Shown in pieces: positions 46,274 to 55,113 of a DNA stretch of 64,000 nucleotides. The stretch spans positions 372,001 to 436,000 of the forward strand of contig NZ_JADPQG010000001.1 in the NCBI RefSeq assembly GCF_015687175.1, read 5' to 3'. The number at the start of each line of letters is the position of its first letter. Position 1 is the first letter of the stretch. This stretch comes from Reinekea sp. G2M2-21. GTDB lineage: Bacteria > Pseudomonadota > Gammaproteobacteria > Pseudomonadales > Natronospirillaceae. Both the position numbers and the translations under genes were made by a program. Below the pieces are notes generated by a model, which saw only the letters and a program-made list of their open reading frames with translations, ran no database searches and was not told the origin of the DNA.

Positions 46274-46362
46274 TGTGTACGGTCCTTTGGTAAGGGTAGG
46301 CACAAGCGGGAATGATAATCTGACTGTTTATAGTCCAACACGTGGCCTTTGGTAGAGGTCAC
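46274..46362 (+). promoter_or_regulatory. thrS leader with two tRNA-Thr anticodon-arm mimics
   Basis: Hairpin 1: CCT, loop TTGGTAA, GGG (46284-46296), with TGTG/CACA pairing outside it. Hairpin 2: GTGGCCT, loop TTGGTAG, AGGTCAC (46342-46362), seven pairs with a seven-base loop, ending seven bases before the ribosome site. Both loops read like a tRNA anticodon loop with T33, anticodon GGT and A37, i.e. tRNA-Thr(GGU). In E. coli ThrRS binds two such mimics in its own leader and blocks translation; the same control is inferred here. Confidence 0.7.
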
Positions 46363-46379
46363 CACTGAAGGAGAGCAAC

Positions 46380-48311
46380 ATGCCTGTTATTACCCTGCCT
46401 GACGGTTCGAAACGAGAATTCGATCAACCTGTTTCCATTATGCAAATAGCCGAAGACATCGGCCCGGGTCTCGCAAGAAATACCCTTGCTGGTCGCATTA
46501 ATGGTGAGCGGGTCGATGCCTGTGATCTTGTCACCGACGACGCCAACATAGAAATTATTACACCGAAGGATGACGATGGTCTGGAAATTATCCGTCACTC
46601 CTGTGCGCATTTGTTGGGTCATGCTATTAAGCAGCTGTACCCGGACGTCAAAATGGCGATTGGGCCAACCATAGAAAATGGTTTTTATTACGATCTAGAT
46701 ATGGAACACCGACTCACTGAGGAAGACCTGGCTGAGTTGGAAGTGCGCATGTTGCAGTTGGCGAAAACCGACTACGCCGTGGTGAAAAAGAAGGTTAGAT
46801 GGCAAGAAGCTTACGACGTCTTCACCGAGCGGGATGAGCCTTACAAAAAAGAAATTCTCGAACAGAACATCACCAAAGACGATCAGCCGGGTCTGTATCA
46901 TCACGAAGAATATGTGGATATGTGTCGTGGCCCGCACGTACCGAATATGAAGTTCTGCCATCATTTCAAACTGATGCGGATTTCAGGCGCCTATTGGCGT
47001 GGGGATAGCGCTAATAAGCAGTTGCAACGTGTCTATGGCACAGCCTGGGCTGACAAAAAGCAGTTGAAACAGCATTTGACCTTTTTGGAAGAAGCTGCCA
47101 AGCGTGATCACCGTAAAATCGGCAAGAAACTGGATTTGTTCCACTTGCAGGAAGAAGCGCCGGGCATGGTGTTCTGGCATCCGAATGGTTGGACCATGTA
47201 TCAGGTTGTCGAACAGTACATGCGTCAGAAGCAGCGCGAGCACGGTTATCAGGAAATTAAAACGCCGATGGTTGTTGACCGTTCCTTGTGGGAGAAATCC
47301 GGTCACTGGGACAAGTTCGGCGATGATATGTTCACCACGCACAGCGAATCACGTGATAACGCCATCAAACCGATGAATTGCCCTTGTCACGTGCAGGTCT
47401 TTAATCAAGGCTTGAAGAGCTATCGTGATTTACCTTTGCGACTGGCTGAATTTGGTTCTTGCCACCGAAATGAAGCGTCTGGTGCCCTGCACGGTATCAT
47501 GCGTGTGCGCGGATTTACTCAGGATGATGCCCATATTTTCTGTACAGAGTCACAGATTCAAACTGAGGTTGCTTCTTTTATTAAGATGCTGGAAGAGGTT
47601 TATCACGACTTTGGCTACGACGACTACATATTGAAGCTCTCTACCCGACCTGAAAAACGGGTAGGGTCAGATGCGGACTGGGATCGCTCGGAAAAGGCGT
47701 TAAGCGATGCGTTGGACGCGACAGGCAAAGAATGGAGCATATTGCCTGGTGAAGGTGCGTTTTATGGGCCGAAGATCGAGTTCACCTTAAAAGACAGTCT
47801 CGGTCGTATGTGGCAGTGCGGCACCATCCAGGTCGATTTCTCGATGCCAGGCCGATTAGACGCTCAATATGTTGATGAACATGGCGATCGGCAGACGCCG
47901 GTTATGTTGCATCGAGCGATTGTGGGTAGTTTTGAGCGATTTATTGGAATATTGATTGAACAGTATGCCGGTGCTATGCCACCATGGCTCGCGCCAACTC
48001 AGGTGATGATATGCAATATCACCGATGCACAGGCCGAAACAGTACAAAAAATTGCCAAAAAGCTCGAAATAGATGGTTTTAGGGCCCAAGCTGACTTGAG
48101 AAATGAGAAGATCGGCTTTAAAATCCGCGAGCACACGATTCAGCGCATTCCTTATCTTCTGGTTATTGGTGATAAAGAAGTCGAAAATGGCACCGTTGCC
48201 GTTCGGACACGCGATGGTAAGGACTTAGGTGTTATGCCTCTGGCTGAATTCAGTGAACTTTTGCGTAGCGATATCGCTCGAAAAGGTCGTATTAACGAAA
48301 ATGGGGAATAA
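46380..48311 (+). CDS. thrS: Threonyl-tRNA synthetase
   Basis: It charges tRNA-Thr. The 643 aa length equals E. coli ThrRS (642). Domains in order are TGS (~1-60), the editing domain with [11 protein letters not shown] and the CRGPHVPN segment, the class II catalytic core ([48 protein letters not shown]) and the anticodon domain. AGGAGA lies before the ATG. It leads the thrS-infC-rpmI-rplT cluster, and infC starts three bases after its stop. Confidence 0.98.
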   Translation: MPVITLPDGSKREFDQPVSIMQIAEDIGPGLARNTLAGRINGERVDACDLVTDDANIEIITPKDDDGLEIIRHSCAHLLGHAIKQLYPDVKMAIGPTIENGFYYDLDMEHRLTEEDLAELEVRMLQLAKTDYAVVKKKVRWQEAYDVFTERDEPYKKEILEQNITKDDQPGLYHHEEYVDMCRGPHVPNMKFCHHFKLMRISGAYWRGDSANKQLQRVYGTAWADKKQLKQHLTFLEEAAKRDHRKIGKKLDLFHLQEEAPGMVFWHPNGWTMYQVVEQYMRQKQREHGYQEIKTPMVVDRSLWEKSGHWDKFGDDMFTTHSESRDNAIKPMNCPCHVQVFNQGLKSYRDLPLRLAEFGSCHRNEASGALHGIMRVRGFTQDDAHIFCTESQIQTEVASFIKMLEEVYHDFGYDDYILKLSTRPEKRVGSDADWDRSEKALSDALDATGKEWSILPGEGAFYGPKIEFTLKDSLGRMWQCGTIQVDFSMPGRLDAQYVDEHGDRQTPVMLHRAIVGSFERFIGILIEQYAGAMPPWLAPTQVMICNITDAQAETVQKIAKKLEIDGFRAQADLRNEKIGFKIREHTIQRIPYLLVIGDKEVENGTVAVRTRDGKDLGVMPLAEFSELLRSDIARKGRINENGE

Positions 48312-48314
48312 GTT

Positions 48315-48854
48315 ATAAAACGTAACGCTAGAGCGGCTAAATCAAATAGCCGACACGTCATTAATGAACAAATTGAAGCATCAGAAGTTCGCTTAATCGC
48401 AGCAGATGGTGAGCAATTAGGAATCGTCCCTCTTGAAGAGGCCATTCAGAAAGCGCAGGAAGCGGGTCTGGAGTTGGTACAGATTTCCAATGCTGATCCC
48501 GTCGTCGCAAAGATTATGGATCTTGGTAAAAAGCTTTATGAAGAGAAAAAGCAAAAAGCGATAGCCAAGAAGAAGCAATCTCAGGTGCAGGTTAAGGAAA
48601 TAAAATTCCGACCGAATACTGACATTGGTGACTATAACGTTAAGTTGCGTAACCTGATCCGTTTTCTCGAAGAAGGTAATAAGGCGAAAGTCACATTACG
48701 CTTCCGTGGCCGTGAAATGGCGCATCAGGAGCTCGGTATGGAGCTGTTGAAGCGTGTTGAAACGGATCTGCAGGAGTTGGCAACGGTCGAACAGCGTCCA
48801 AAAATGGAAGGCCGACAGTTGACCATGGTAATGGCACCTTCTAAGAAAAAGTAA
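48315..48854 (+). CDS. infC: Translation initiation factor IF-3, starting at an AUA codon
   Basis: It binds the 30S subunit and checks start-codon pairing. The in-frame homology ([20 protein letters not shown], then [17 protein letters not shown]) runs back to ATA AAA CGT at 48315, with GGGGAA six bases before it. There is no ATG, GTG or TTG upstream of a TTG at 48474 that would remove the whole N-domain. Starting at ATA gives 179 aa against 180 in E. coli, where infC uses AUU, another non-standard codon that lets IF-3 repress itself. Confidence 0.9.
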   Translation: MKRNARAAKSNSRHVINEQIEASEVRLIAADGEQLGIVPLEEAIQKAQEAGLELVQISNADPVVAKIMDLGKKLYEEKKQKAIAKKKQSQVQVKEIKFRPNTDIGDYNVKLRNLIRFLEEGNKAKVTLRFRGREMAHQELGMELLKRVETDLQELATVEQRPKMEGRQLTMVMAPSKKK

Positions 48855-48904
48855 TTTACAGCTAAAGGTTCGCCTGGCGCTGTAAACCCGGAGAGTTTCT
48901 CCGG
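48855..48904 (+). promoter_or_regulatory. Two hairpins between infC and rpmI
   Basis: TTTACAGC (48855-48862) pairs with GCTGTAAA (48879-48886), and CCGGAGA (48888-48894) pairs with TCTCCGG (48898-48904). They lie just after infC and before a terminator, where E. coli-type L20 repression sites for rpmI-rplT occur. L20 binding is inference. Confidence 0.4.
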
Positions 48905-48911
48905 TTAAGTG

Positions 48912-48941
48912 AGCGACCAATCTGTTTGGTCGCTTTTATTT
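48912..48941 (+). terminator. Terminator or attenuator between infC and rpmI
   Basis: AGCGACCAA, loop TCTGT, TTGGTCGCT and a TTTATTTT tail. It would partly end the thrS-infC transcript before the two ribosomal protein genes. Confidence 0.8.
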
Positions 48942-49038
48942 TAAGGCAACCGTCAGCTTCGTGAGTAAATGTAGGGTAACCGAAACGCTTGTTTGTACGA
49001 ATGCAACGCGGTAATAGAAGTAAATCTGGAGATTGAAA

Positions 49039-49233
49039 ATGCCAAAGATGAAGAGCAATTCTGGTGCTAAAAAGCGCTTTAAGCGCACGGCAAACGGCTT
49101 TAAACACAAGCAGTCTTTCCGTAGCCATATCCTGACCAAGAAAAGCAGCAAGCGTATTCGCCAATTGCGCGGAATGTTGCAAGTTGCAGATGCAGATAAA
49201 GCGCTTATTAAGCGTATGCTGCCTTACATCTAA
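49039..49233 (+). CDS. rpmI: 50S ribosomal protein L35
   Basis: A 64 aa basic protein opening [20 protein letters not shown], as in all L35, and ending [13 protein letters not shown] lies nine bases before the ATG; an in-frame TTG two codons earlier is not needed. It is 26 bases before rplT. Confidence 0.98.
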   Translation: MPKMKSNSGAKKRFKRTANGFKHKQSFRSHILTKKSSKRIRQLRGMLQVADADKALIKRMLPYI

Positions 49234-49259
49234 CCGCTTTTCTTACAGGAGATTAAATT

Positions 49260-49616
49260 ATGGCACGTGTTAAACGCGGTGTGATTGCCCGTCGTCGTCA
49301 CAAGAAGGTTCTTAAGCAAGCTAAAGGTTACTACGGTGCGCGTTCGCGCGTTTATCGTGTAGCTAAACAAGCGGTTATCAAAGCAGGCCAGTATGCCTAT
49401 CGTGACCGTCGTCAGCGTAAGCGTCAATTCCGCGCACTGTGGATTGCCCGTATCAATGCTGAAGCTCGCGTAAATGGTTTGTCTTACAGCAAGTTCATCA
49501 ACGGCTTGAAAAAAGCTGAAGTTGAAATTGACCGTAAAGTTCTTGCCGATATCGCTGTATACGATAAAGCAGCTTTTGCTGCCATCGCAGAACAAGCGAA
49601 AGCGTCTCTGGCTTAA
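49260..49616 (+). CDS. rplT: 50S ribosomal protein L20
   Basis: A 118 aa rRNA-binding protein, [19 protein letters not shown] at the start, the family's length exactly. Besides its place in early 50S assembly, L20 represses the rpmI-rplT mRNA in enterobacteria. AGGAG precedes the ATG. Confidence 0.98.
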   Translation: MARVKRGVIARRRHKKVLKQAKGYYGARSRVYRVAKQAVIKAGQYAYRDRRQRKRQFRALWIARINAEARVNGLSYSKFINGLKKAEVEIDRKVLADIAVYDKAAFAAIAEQAKASLA

Positions 49617-49638
49617 TTGCCAGTGTCGTTTTAGTCAA

Positions 49639-49663
49639 AACCCGCACTCGTGCGGGTTTTTTT
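49639..49663 (+). terminator. Rho-independent terminator after rplT
   Basis: AACCCGCA, loop CTCG, TGCGGGTT with a run of T residues, 22 bases past the rplT stop. Confidence 0.93.
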
Positions 49664-49813
49664 ATGGGGCGCTGTGAAGGTTGGTTAGCGTTCCGCGATT
49701 TGTCATGACGCTGAGGTGTCGCGACTTTAGGCAGATGCACGTGAAAAAATCATTTGCTCTGAAAACGTTTTCAAGCCTATCATACCGCTGGGTTTAAATA
49801 AGGAGAAATGAAA

Positions 49814-50830
49814 ATGACAGTATTAGTCACAGGTGGGGCAGGCTATATTGGTAGTCATACCTGTTTGGAATTACTGCAAGCAGGCAAGGATGTATTAGTA
49901 CTTGATAATTTCGCCAACAGTTCAGCCGAATCATTGAAACGGGTTCAAGAGCTTGCAGGCAAGGAATTGAAGTTTGTTGAGGGTGATATTCGGGATCGTG
50001 CTTTGCTGGATTCACTATTCAGCGAAAACGACATTGAATCAGTGGTTCATTTTGCTGGTTTAAAAGCGGTTGGTGAAAGCACGGAAATTCCGTTGGACTA
50101 CTTTGATAACAATGTATCCGGTACCGTCACGTTATTGCAGGCGATGAAGGCAGCTCAAGTCTTCCGCTTTGTGTTCAGTTCGTCGGCAACCGTATACGGC
50201 GATCCGCACACCGTCCCGATCCTGGAGTCTTTTCCGCTAAGCGTTACGAATCCATACGGTCGGACCAAGCTGATGGTGGAAGATGTGTGCCGTGATTTGG
50301 CTGCCTCAGATGAACGATGGTCAATTGCCTTGTTGCGCTATTTTAATCCCGCAGGTGCGCACCCCAGTGGTCGAATTGGTGAGCAGCCCAACGGTATCCC
50401 CAATAATCTTGTTCCCTACATTACCCAGGTGGCCATTGGTCAGCGTGAAGCCCTGAACGTTTTCGGCGACGACTACGACACGCCAGATGGAACTGGTGTT
50501 CGTGATTATCTCCACGTTGTGGATTTGGCGATTGGGCATCTCTGTGCGTTGCAGAAAGTCAGCAAGCAAACAGGGTGCGTTGCTTATAATCTGGGTACCG
50601 GTACCGGATATTCCGTACTGGATATGGTGAAAGCGTTTGAAAAGGCCTCTGGAAAAGCCATTGCGTATAACATCACTGCTCGGCGACCCGGTGACATCGC
50701 TTGCTGTTACGCAGACCCAACGTTCGCAGAAGCAGAATTGGGATGGAAAGCTGAGAAAACATTGGATCAGATGATGGCCGATTCGTGGCGCTGGCAAAGT
50801 CAGAACCCGAATGGGTTTGCACCAAGCTGA
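49814..50830 (+). CDS. galE: UDP-glucose 4-epimerase
   Basis: It interconverts UDP-glucose and UDP-galactose (possibly also the N-acetyl forms) for sugar use and envelope polysaccharides. It has the Rossmann loop [20 protein letters not shown] (catalytic Ser) and [12 protein letters not shown] (catalytic Tyr and Lys). The ATG at 49814 gives 338 aa, equal to E. coli GalE, and AGGAG is eight bases before it; the ATG at 49808 is too close to that site. It stands alone and ends 16 bases before convergent zur. Confidence 0.95.
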   Translation: MTVLVTGGAGYIGSHTCLELLQAGKDVLVLDNFANSSAESLKRVQELAGKELKFVEGDIRDRALLDSLFSENDIESVVHFAGLKAVGESTEIPLDYFDNNVSGTVTLLQAMKAAQVFRFVFSSSATVYGDPHTVPILESFPLSVTNPYGRTKLMVEDVCRDLAASDERWSIALLRYFNPAGAHPSGRIGEQPNGIPNNLVPYITQVAIGQREALNVFGDDYDTPDGTGVRDYLHVVDLAIGHLCALQKVSKQTGCVAYNLGTGTGYSVLDMVKAFEKASGKAIAYNITARRPGDIACCYADPTFAEAELGWKAEKTLDQMMADSWRWQSQNPNGFAPS

Positions 50831-50846
50831 TTCTCATCAGCGCCGA

Positions 50847-51305
50847 TTACGTTGCCTTTGAGCATTCTGCGCAGAGGCAGCGTAGCTCCAGCTGGGATTG
50901 TTTTAACACGAAACCTGCTTGTTCCACACTCAGTTTTAACGCCTCAAAAACTTCCTTTTTAATGCCGATTTCTTTGACCTGATGGCAGTTCTCGCAGATC
51001 AGAAACTGCGGTACCTCATGCGTGTGACTGCAGGTGCTGTGTGCACAACTGACAAATTTGTTTTCCGAGGTCAGTTTGTGGGCCAGATTGTTCTCAGTCA
51101 AAAAATCTAACATGCGATAAACTGACATGGGCGGAATCGATTGCCCATGTTCATTCTTAAATTGCTCGGCTAATTCGTAGGCCGACAGGGGTGTCTGTGA
51201 CGCCAGCAACAGCGCAAAGATGCTTCTTCGCTTCGGGGTCAGCTTTATCCCGGCTTTTTGAGAGGCAGCATCGGCTTGCATGTTGGCATTGGCAATGACT
51301 GACAT
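50847..51305 (-). CDS. zur: Fur-family zinc uptake regulator
   Basis: A zinc-responsive repressor of 152 aa. It has an N-terminal winged helix (KLTPKRRSIFALLLASQTPL, IPPMSVYRMLDFL) and the structural zinc Cys pairs CENC and CLCAEC, with the His-rich regulatory site around HSTCSHTHE. Zur rather than Fur is supported by the divergent znuA gene and a near-consensus Zur box between them. Confidence 0.92.
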   Translation of the reverse strand: MSVIANANMQADAASQKAGIKLTPKRRSIFALLLASQTPLSAYELAEQFKNEHGQSIPPMSVYRMLDFLTENNLAHKLTSENKFVSCAHSTCSHTHEVPQFLICENCHQVKEIGIKKEVFEALKLSVEQAGFVLKQSQLELRCLCAECSKAT

Positions 51306-51362
51306 GAGTGAAAGTCCACAGTTGGTAATATTCCGCTTATTATCCAGATTTGTTGAATAATT

Positions 51363-51385
51363 GAAATGATATGATATATCATTTC
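51363..51385. promoter_or_regulatory. Zur box
   Basis: GAAATGATAT, three central bases, ATATCATTTC: a perfect ten-base inverted repeat that closely follows the enterobacterial Zur consensus (GAAATGTTATA and its inverse). It lies between divergent zur and znuA, so it can control both. Confidence 0.9.
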
Positions 51386-51409
51386 CAAAAATTCAATGAG
51401 AATGGTTTA

Positions 51410-52351
51410 GTGTTAACGAATATCAGAAAAAATATCAGTGCATTAATTTGCGTGTTCGCTGTCCTGATCAGTGGCAGGGTGCTGGCGGACGAGCGGGTGA
51501 AAGTTGTTGCCAGTTTCAGCATTTTAGGGGATATCGTGCAGGAAGTTGGTGGAGATCTGGTTGAGGTGACGGTTTTAGTTGGCCCGGACAGCGACGCGCA
51601 CGTCTACCGGGCGAAGCCAATTGACGCCCGGAAAGTACATGATGCCGATCTGCTGGTCATCAATGGGTTGGGTTTTGAAGGTTGGATGACCCGGTTAGAA
51701 CAATCCTCCGGGTTTCAAGGGATTAAAGTGGTGGCCTCCGATGGTATTTCCGCAAAGCCCAGTGAAGAGCACGGTCATGAGGATGACGGCGAGGATAATG
51801 ACGATCATCATGATGGTGATGTAGACCCACATGCTTGGCACAGTATTGGCAACGTTATTCAATATGCGAACAACATTAGTCGTGCTTTGGCACAGTTTCA
51901 GCCTGAAAATGCGGCTGTTTTCCAACAGCAGTTCGCGCAATACAAAGCCAAACTTGAAGCGCTAGATGCAGAACTTCGCGCCCAGGTGGCGTTGATACCG
52001 GAGCAGCGGAGAACAGTGATAACGTCCCACGATGCGTTCGCGTATCTGGAGCAGGCCTATGATTTCCACTTCTTGTCACCACAAGGGGTTAGTACCGAAT
52101 CCGAGCCGTCGGCACGCGATGTTGCGCAGTTAATCCGGCAGATCCGGCAGCAAAATGTGAAAGCAGTTTTTTTGGAAAACGTCACCGATGCCAGGTTGAT
52201 CCAACAGATTGCGAATGAAACCGGCGTGAAGGCCGGAGGCGTTTTGTATTCAGGGGCGTTGTCGTCACTCGAAGGCGCCGCACCGGATTATCTGACTATG
52301 ATGCGGCACAATGTTGAAACATTAGTGAATGCGTTACGAGAAGAGCTTTGA
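51410..52351 (+). CDS. znuA: Zinc ABC transporter substrate-binding protein
   Basis: A periplasmic zinc-binding protein (cluster 9 family). A signal peptide (NIRKNISALICVFAVLISGR, cleavage after VLA) follows a GTG start at 51410; the longer frame opens inside the Zur box and is unlikely. Zinc ligands are in DAHVYRAKP, DPHAWHS and SHDAFAYL, and a His/Asp-rich loop (~125-145) typical of ZnuA is present. No znuB or znuC follows; the next gene is convergent. The permease and ATPase must be elsewhere. Confidence 0.93.
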   Translation: MLTNIRKNISALICVFAVLISGRVLADERVKVVASFSILGDIVQEVGGDLVEVTVLVGPDSDAHVYRAKPIDARKVHDADLLVINGLGFEGWMTRLEQSSGFQGIKVVASDGISAKPSEEHGHEDDGEDNDDHHDGDVDPHAWHSIGNVIQYANNISRALAQFQPENAAVFQQQFAQYKAKLEALDAELRAQVALIPEQRRTVITSHDAFAYLEQAYDFHFLSPQGVSTESEPSARDVAQLIRQIRQQNVKAVFLENVTDARLIQQIANETGVKAGGVLYSGALSSLEGAAPDYLTMMRHNVETLVNALREEL

Positions 52352-52383
52352 AGTAGTTTATAAAGCAGTTGGTGACCAGAGAT

Positions 52384-52409
52384 GGGGAGGGTAGGCCTCC
52401 CCTTTGTTT
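52384..52409 (+). terminator. Terminator after znuA
   Basis: GGGGAGG, loop GTAGG, CCTCCCC and a T-rich tail (TTTGTTT), 32 bases after the znuA stop and before convergent rnb. Confidence 0.75.
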
Positions 52410-52421
52410 GTTTCAGTAACG

Positions 52422-54323
52422 TCAGACCAGTGCGAGTACGAGATTGTCGTTATCTATTTTGCTGATTTGCACCGTAATTTCCTGCATTAACAGGTAGTTA
52501 AAGTCTTCAAATTTCAACATCATGCGCAATGGATCATAGCTGTAATCATCCTTCTTCTTGCGCAAATCCACAAAACCGGTCGCACCATTTTCTGTGATCT
52601 GCGCGATCAGTCCGTTGGCATTAATGTGCACAATGGTCGCTTTCCAGATTTGTTTCGGCAGAGTCGCTAACCATTTCAGGCGGAGTCGATTTTCAATGGT
52701 TTGAGAAACCTGACGCGACTGATTGCCGCGCGCATTGAAATCATCAATCACTTCAGTTTCGATCACCGGTGTATCACCTGCTAACTTTGCTTTTATGGCG
52801 CGGTGAATGAGTAGGTCGCTGTATTTTCGTATGGGTGATGTGGCGTTCGTGTATTGCGTTAAACCCAGGCCGAAGTGAGGCGCAACACGATTGGACCAAT
52901 AACCTCGGTCGAAGCGTTTGATCAGCACGTTCGACAACGGAAAGTTCTCGACGGTCGCGGCTTCTTTCAGGATTTTGATGAAGTCTGGCAACGAATGTCC
53001 ATCAAGTTCGGCAACAGCCGGTGCGTAATCCCGTAATAATCCTTTCAGTTCACTTTCCCGATCGGGTTTGAAGCCATCATGTGCCATGAACAGCGCAGCA
53101 TCGTCCATCAGGAATTTAGCAGCTTCGGCATTGGTGGCTATCATCGCTTCTTCGACGAGATCACGCGCCGAGTTGCGCGATTCCGCGTCAACGGTAGTTA
53201 CGTCAAAGTTTTCGTCAACACGGATACGGTAATCAATACGATCCTGCATTTGGTTGGCGTGTGTTTTACGCCAAGTCGCCAATGCATCCGTTGCGGATTT
53301 GAGTGTCGTTAACGTGTCTGCAAATTCGGAGGGTAGTGTACCCTCGGCAAACCACTCGCTGACTTTCAAATAGTCCAACTTGCCATGGTTCTGAATGTTT
53401 GCCAGCGAAATGTCGCACCCGGTCACGTCCCCTTCACTGCTGACGGCCAGATCAAAAATCAACGCTGGACGTATTTCCTTGGCCACCAGGGAGATGGCGT
53501 CATCGGCAAGGGCCTCTGGCAACATGGGTAATGTTAGACCGGGTAAGTAGGTTGTCGTCAGGCGCAAGCGAGCCGCCTGATCCAGTAAGCTGCCGGGATT
53601 GATAAATGCAGAGGCATCGGCAATCGCAACGGATAACATCCAACCATCGTCTGTCGTCGTCGCGTACAGGGCGTCATCCATGTCTTTGGTGGTTGCCGCA
53701 TCGATGGTGACAAATGGAGTGGATGTCCGGTCTGCGTATTGCGCGGTTTGTTCACGCATTCGTGCAACGGCCGAATCAACTTCATTAAGTTCCGCGTCGC
53801 TGAATGTTTCGGGAATACCTTGTTCCGCCAACGTCATGCTATACCAAGAACGATTGTTGTCAGCACTGCCCAGAGTTTTCACCACTTCGGCTTGCGCTTT
53901 ACCGGTTTTCCATGGGTGCCGGGTAACTTTGGCGTGCACGATGTCGTTGTGGGCTGCATCGCAGGTCGATTTCGGTGGTACAAACAGCCAGCCGTTAAAT
54001 GCGTCGTTAAACGGTTCTACACCCTGAGCCCTACCACGAACATAGAAAACCCCTTTAAACTCGGAGAATTCTGAAGCTTCTAGTGTTTCCAATTCCGCCT
54101 TCGATTTGCCGTCGTCCTGCTCTACCACGGTAAAGGTGACCCTGTCGCCCGGAAAGACCTTTGCCATTTCATCGGGCGGCAAGAAATATTCGCTACCGTC
54201 GTCGCAGACGACAAAGCCAAAGTTTTTACCAGTGCCTTTTATATGACCATTTAAAATTACTTTACTGGCCTTTATTTCGGACTTCAGCGACTGGAGGACT
54301 TCAAGTGACTTGGCATCTAACAT
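52422..54323 (-). CDS. rnb: Exoribonuclease II
   Basis: A 3'-to-5' hydrolytic exoribonuclease of the RNB family. The 633 aa length fits RNase II (644 in E. coli) and is much shorter than RNase R. It has cold-shock-type N-terminal domains, the catalytic Asp cluster in TIDAATTKDMDDALY, and NATSPIRKYSDLLIHRAI, then a C-terminal S1 domain. It stands alone between convergent znuA and a divergent small gene. Confidence 0.92.
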   Translation of the reverse strand: MLDAKSLEVLQSLKSEIKASKVILNGHIKGTGKNFGFVVCDDGSEYFLPPDEMAKVFPGDRVTFTVVEQDDGKSKAELETLEASEFSEFKGVFYVRGRAQGVEPFNDAFNGWLFVPPKSTCDAAHNDIVHAKVTRHPWKTGKAQAEVVKTLGSADNNRSWYSMTLAEQGIPETFSDAELNEVDSAVARMREQTAQYADRTSTPFVTIDAATTKDMDDALYATTTDDGWMLSVAIADASAFINPGSLLDQAARLRLTTTYLPGLTLPMLPEALADDAISLVAKEIRPALIFDLAVSSEGDVTGCDISLANIQNHGKLDYLKVSEWFAEGTLPSEFADTLTTLKSATDALATWRKTHANQMQDRIDYRIRVDENFDVTTVDAESRNSARDLVEEAMIATNAEAAKFLMDDAALFMAHDGFKPDRESELKGLLRDYAPAVAELDGHSLPDFIKILKEAATVENFPLSNVLIKRFDRGYWSNRVAPHFGLGLTQYTNATSPIRKYSDLLIHRAIKAKLAGDTPVIETEVIDDFNARGNQSRQVSQTIENRLRLKWLATLPKQIWKATIVHINANGLIAQITENGATGFVDLRKKKDDYSYDPLRMMLKFEDFNYLLMQEITVQISKIDNDNLVLALV

Positions 54324-54441
54324 GAAAAAGGGCTCTGCTTAGTTTGAAAGCCGCTCATTATACGCAGGTCAACTACGCAACCAATGCAAACCTCGGTTTT
54401 TTTTGTAAACTGGAGGATAAATCGGAGTACAGGATCCTTAC

Positions 54442-54636
54442 ATGAGTGATGTTCGATCACTGGACGCTTTTCGCAAAGCGAAGCAGAAAGCCAAAGCCGC
54501 CGGTAATACCTTGTGCAAGAGCGGACGGCACAAATGGCAAGCCGCAAAAGACACGGTGTTCGATTCGAAACAGGGAAAGCTGGTGACTCGCGAAGTGTGT
54601 GCGCGTTGTGGGAAAACCCGCGTGAAAGGGACTTAG
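54442..54636 (+). CDS. Small cysteine-containing protein, 64 aa
   Basis: A short basic protein reading SLDAFRKAKQKAKAAG at the start, then CKSGRHKWQ and a C-terminal CARCGKTR, so a possible zinc site is made of Cys/His residues. Similar unnamed ~60 aa proteins exist in Pseudomonas (from memory); function unknown. A GGATCC-like ribosome site precedes the ATG. Its TAG stop consists of the TA target plus the first G of the following MITE-2, so the C-terminus may have been shortened or changed. Confidence 0.7.
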   Translation: MSDVRSLDAFRKAKQKAKAAGNTLCKSGRHKWQAAKDTVFDSKQGKLVTREVCARCGKTRVKGT

Positions 54637-54899
54637 GGCAACTCTGAATAATTGCTATCTACCTCAGCGGGTGAGGAAATGCGCAAAATTCGAGGCAAGT
54701 TTTGCAGGCAATATTCATTATCTTGGCAAAGGACTTAACAACGAAATTTGCCATTTCAGCCCCGCCTTTCGGGTCCTTCAGATCGATGACTGAGCTGTGT
54801 TGTGTGTTTTGAAAAGGGCTCGCCATTCCCTGTAGCACACGCCTCGCTCATCCTTCGAGCTGATAGGACTGAGGTGACTTGAATTAATCAGAGTTGCCC
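54636..54899 (+). repeat. MITE-2 copy C, free-standing
   Basis: A 264-base non-coding element starting GGGCAACTCTGAATAATT and ending AATTAATCAGAGTTGCCC, flanked by TA on both sides (54634-54635 and 54900-54901). It shows that MITE-2 is an element in its own right and not a part of MITE-1. The interior is not palindromic and holds no open frame of note. Confidence 0.88.
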
Positions 54900-54901
54900 T
54901 A

Positions 54902-55113
54902 GCAGACCTTGGCGAAAATAAGGTAGCAAAGCTCGCGCCGAAGCCTTCGTTGGAAAAGTTGAATGTCGTACCAATATGTCTTCGTTTTTGACCTTGCGCT
55001 ATTGTTATGGCTTTTATTTAACTCATGTCACGCACGGACCATTTGGGCGTCCATATGTGTCGTTGGACTGACCATACAACAGGGATTTGAAATAGTCAGA
55101 GTTTGCCTTGCGA
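54902..55113. other. Non-coding gap after MITE-2 copy C
   Basis: No supported gene. A frame of 74 codons on the plus strand at 54963 is somewhat hydrophobic but runs into the convergent lipoprotein gene and has no recognisable domain. Confidence 0.5.

Noticed and set aside
48474-48854. Short infC beginning at a TTG
   Set aside because: This would delete the IF-3 N-domain, whose homology is visible in frame back to 48315.
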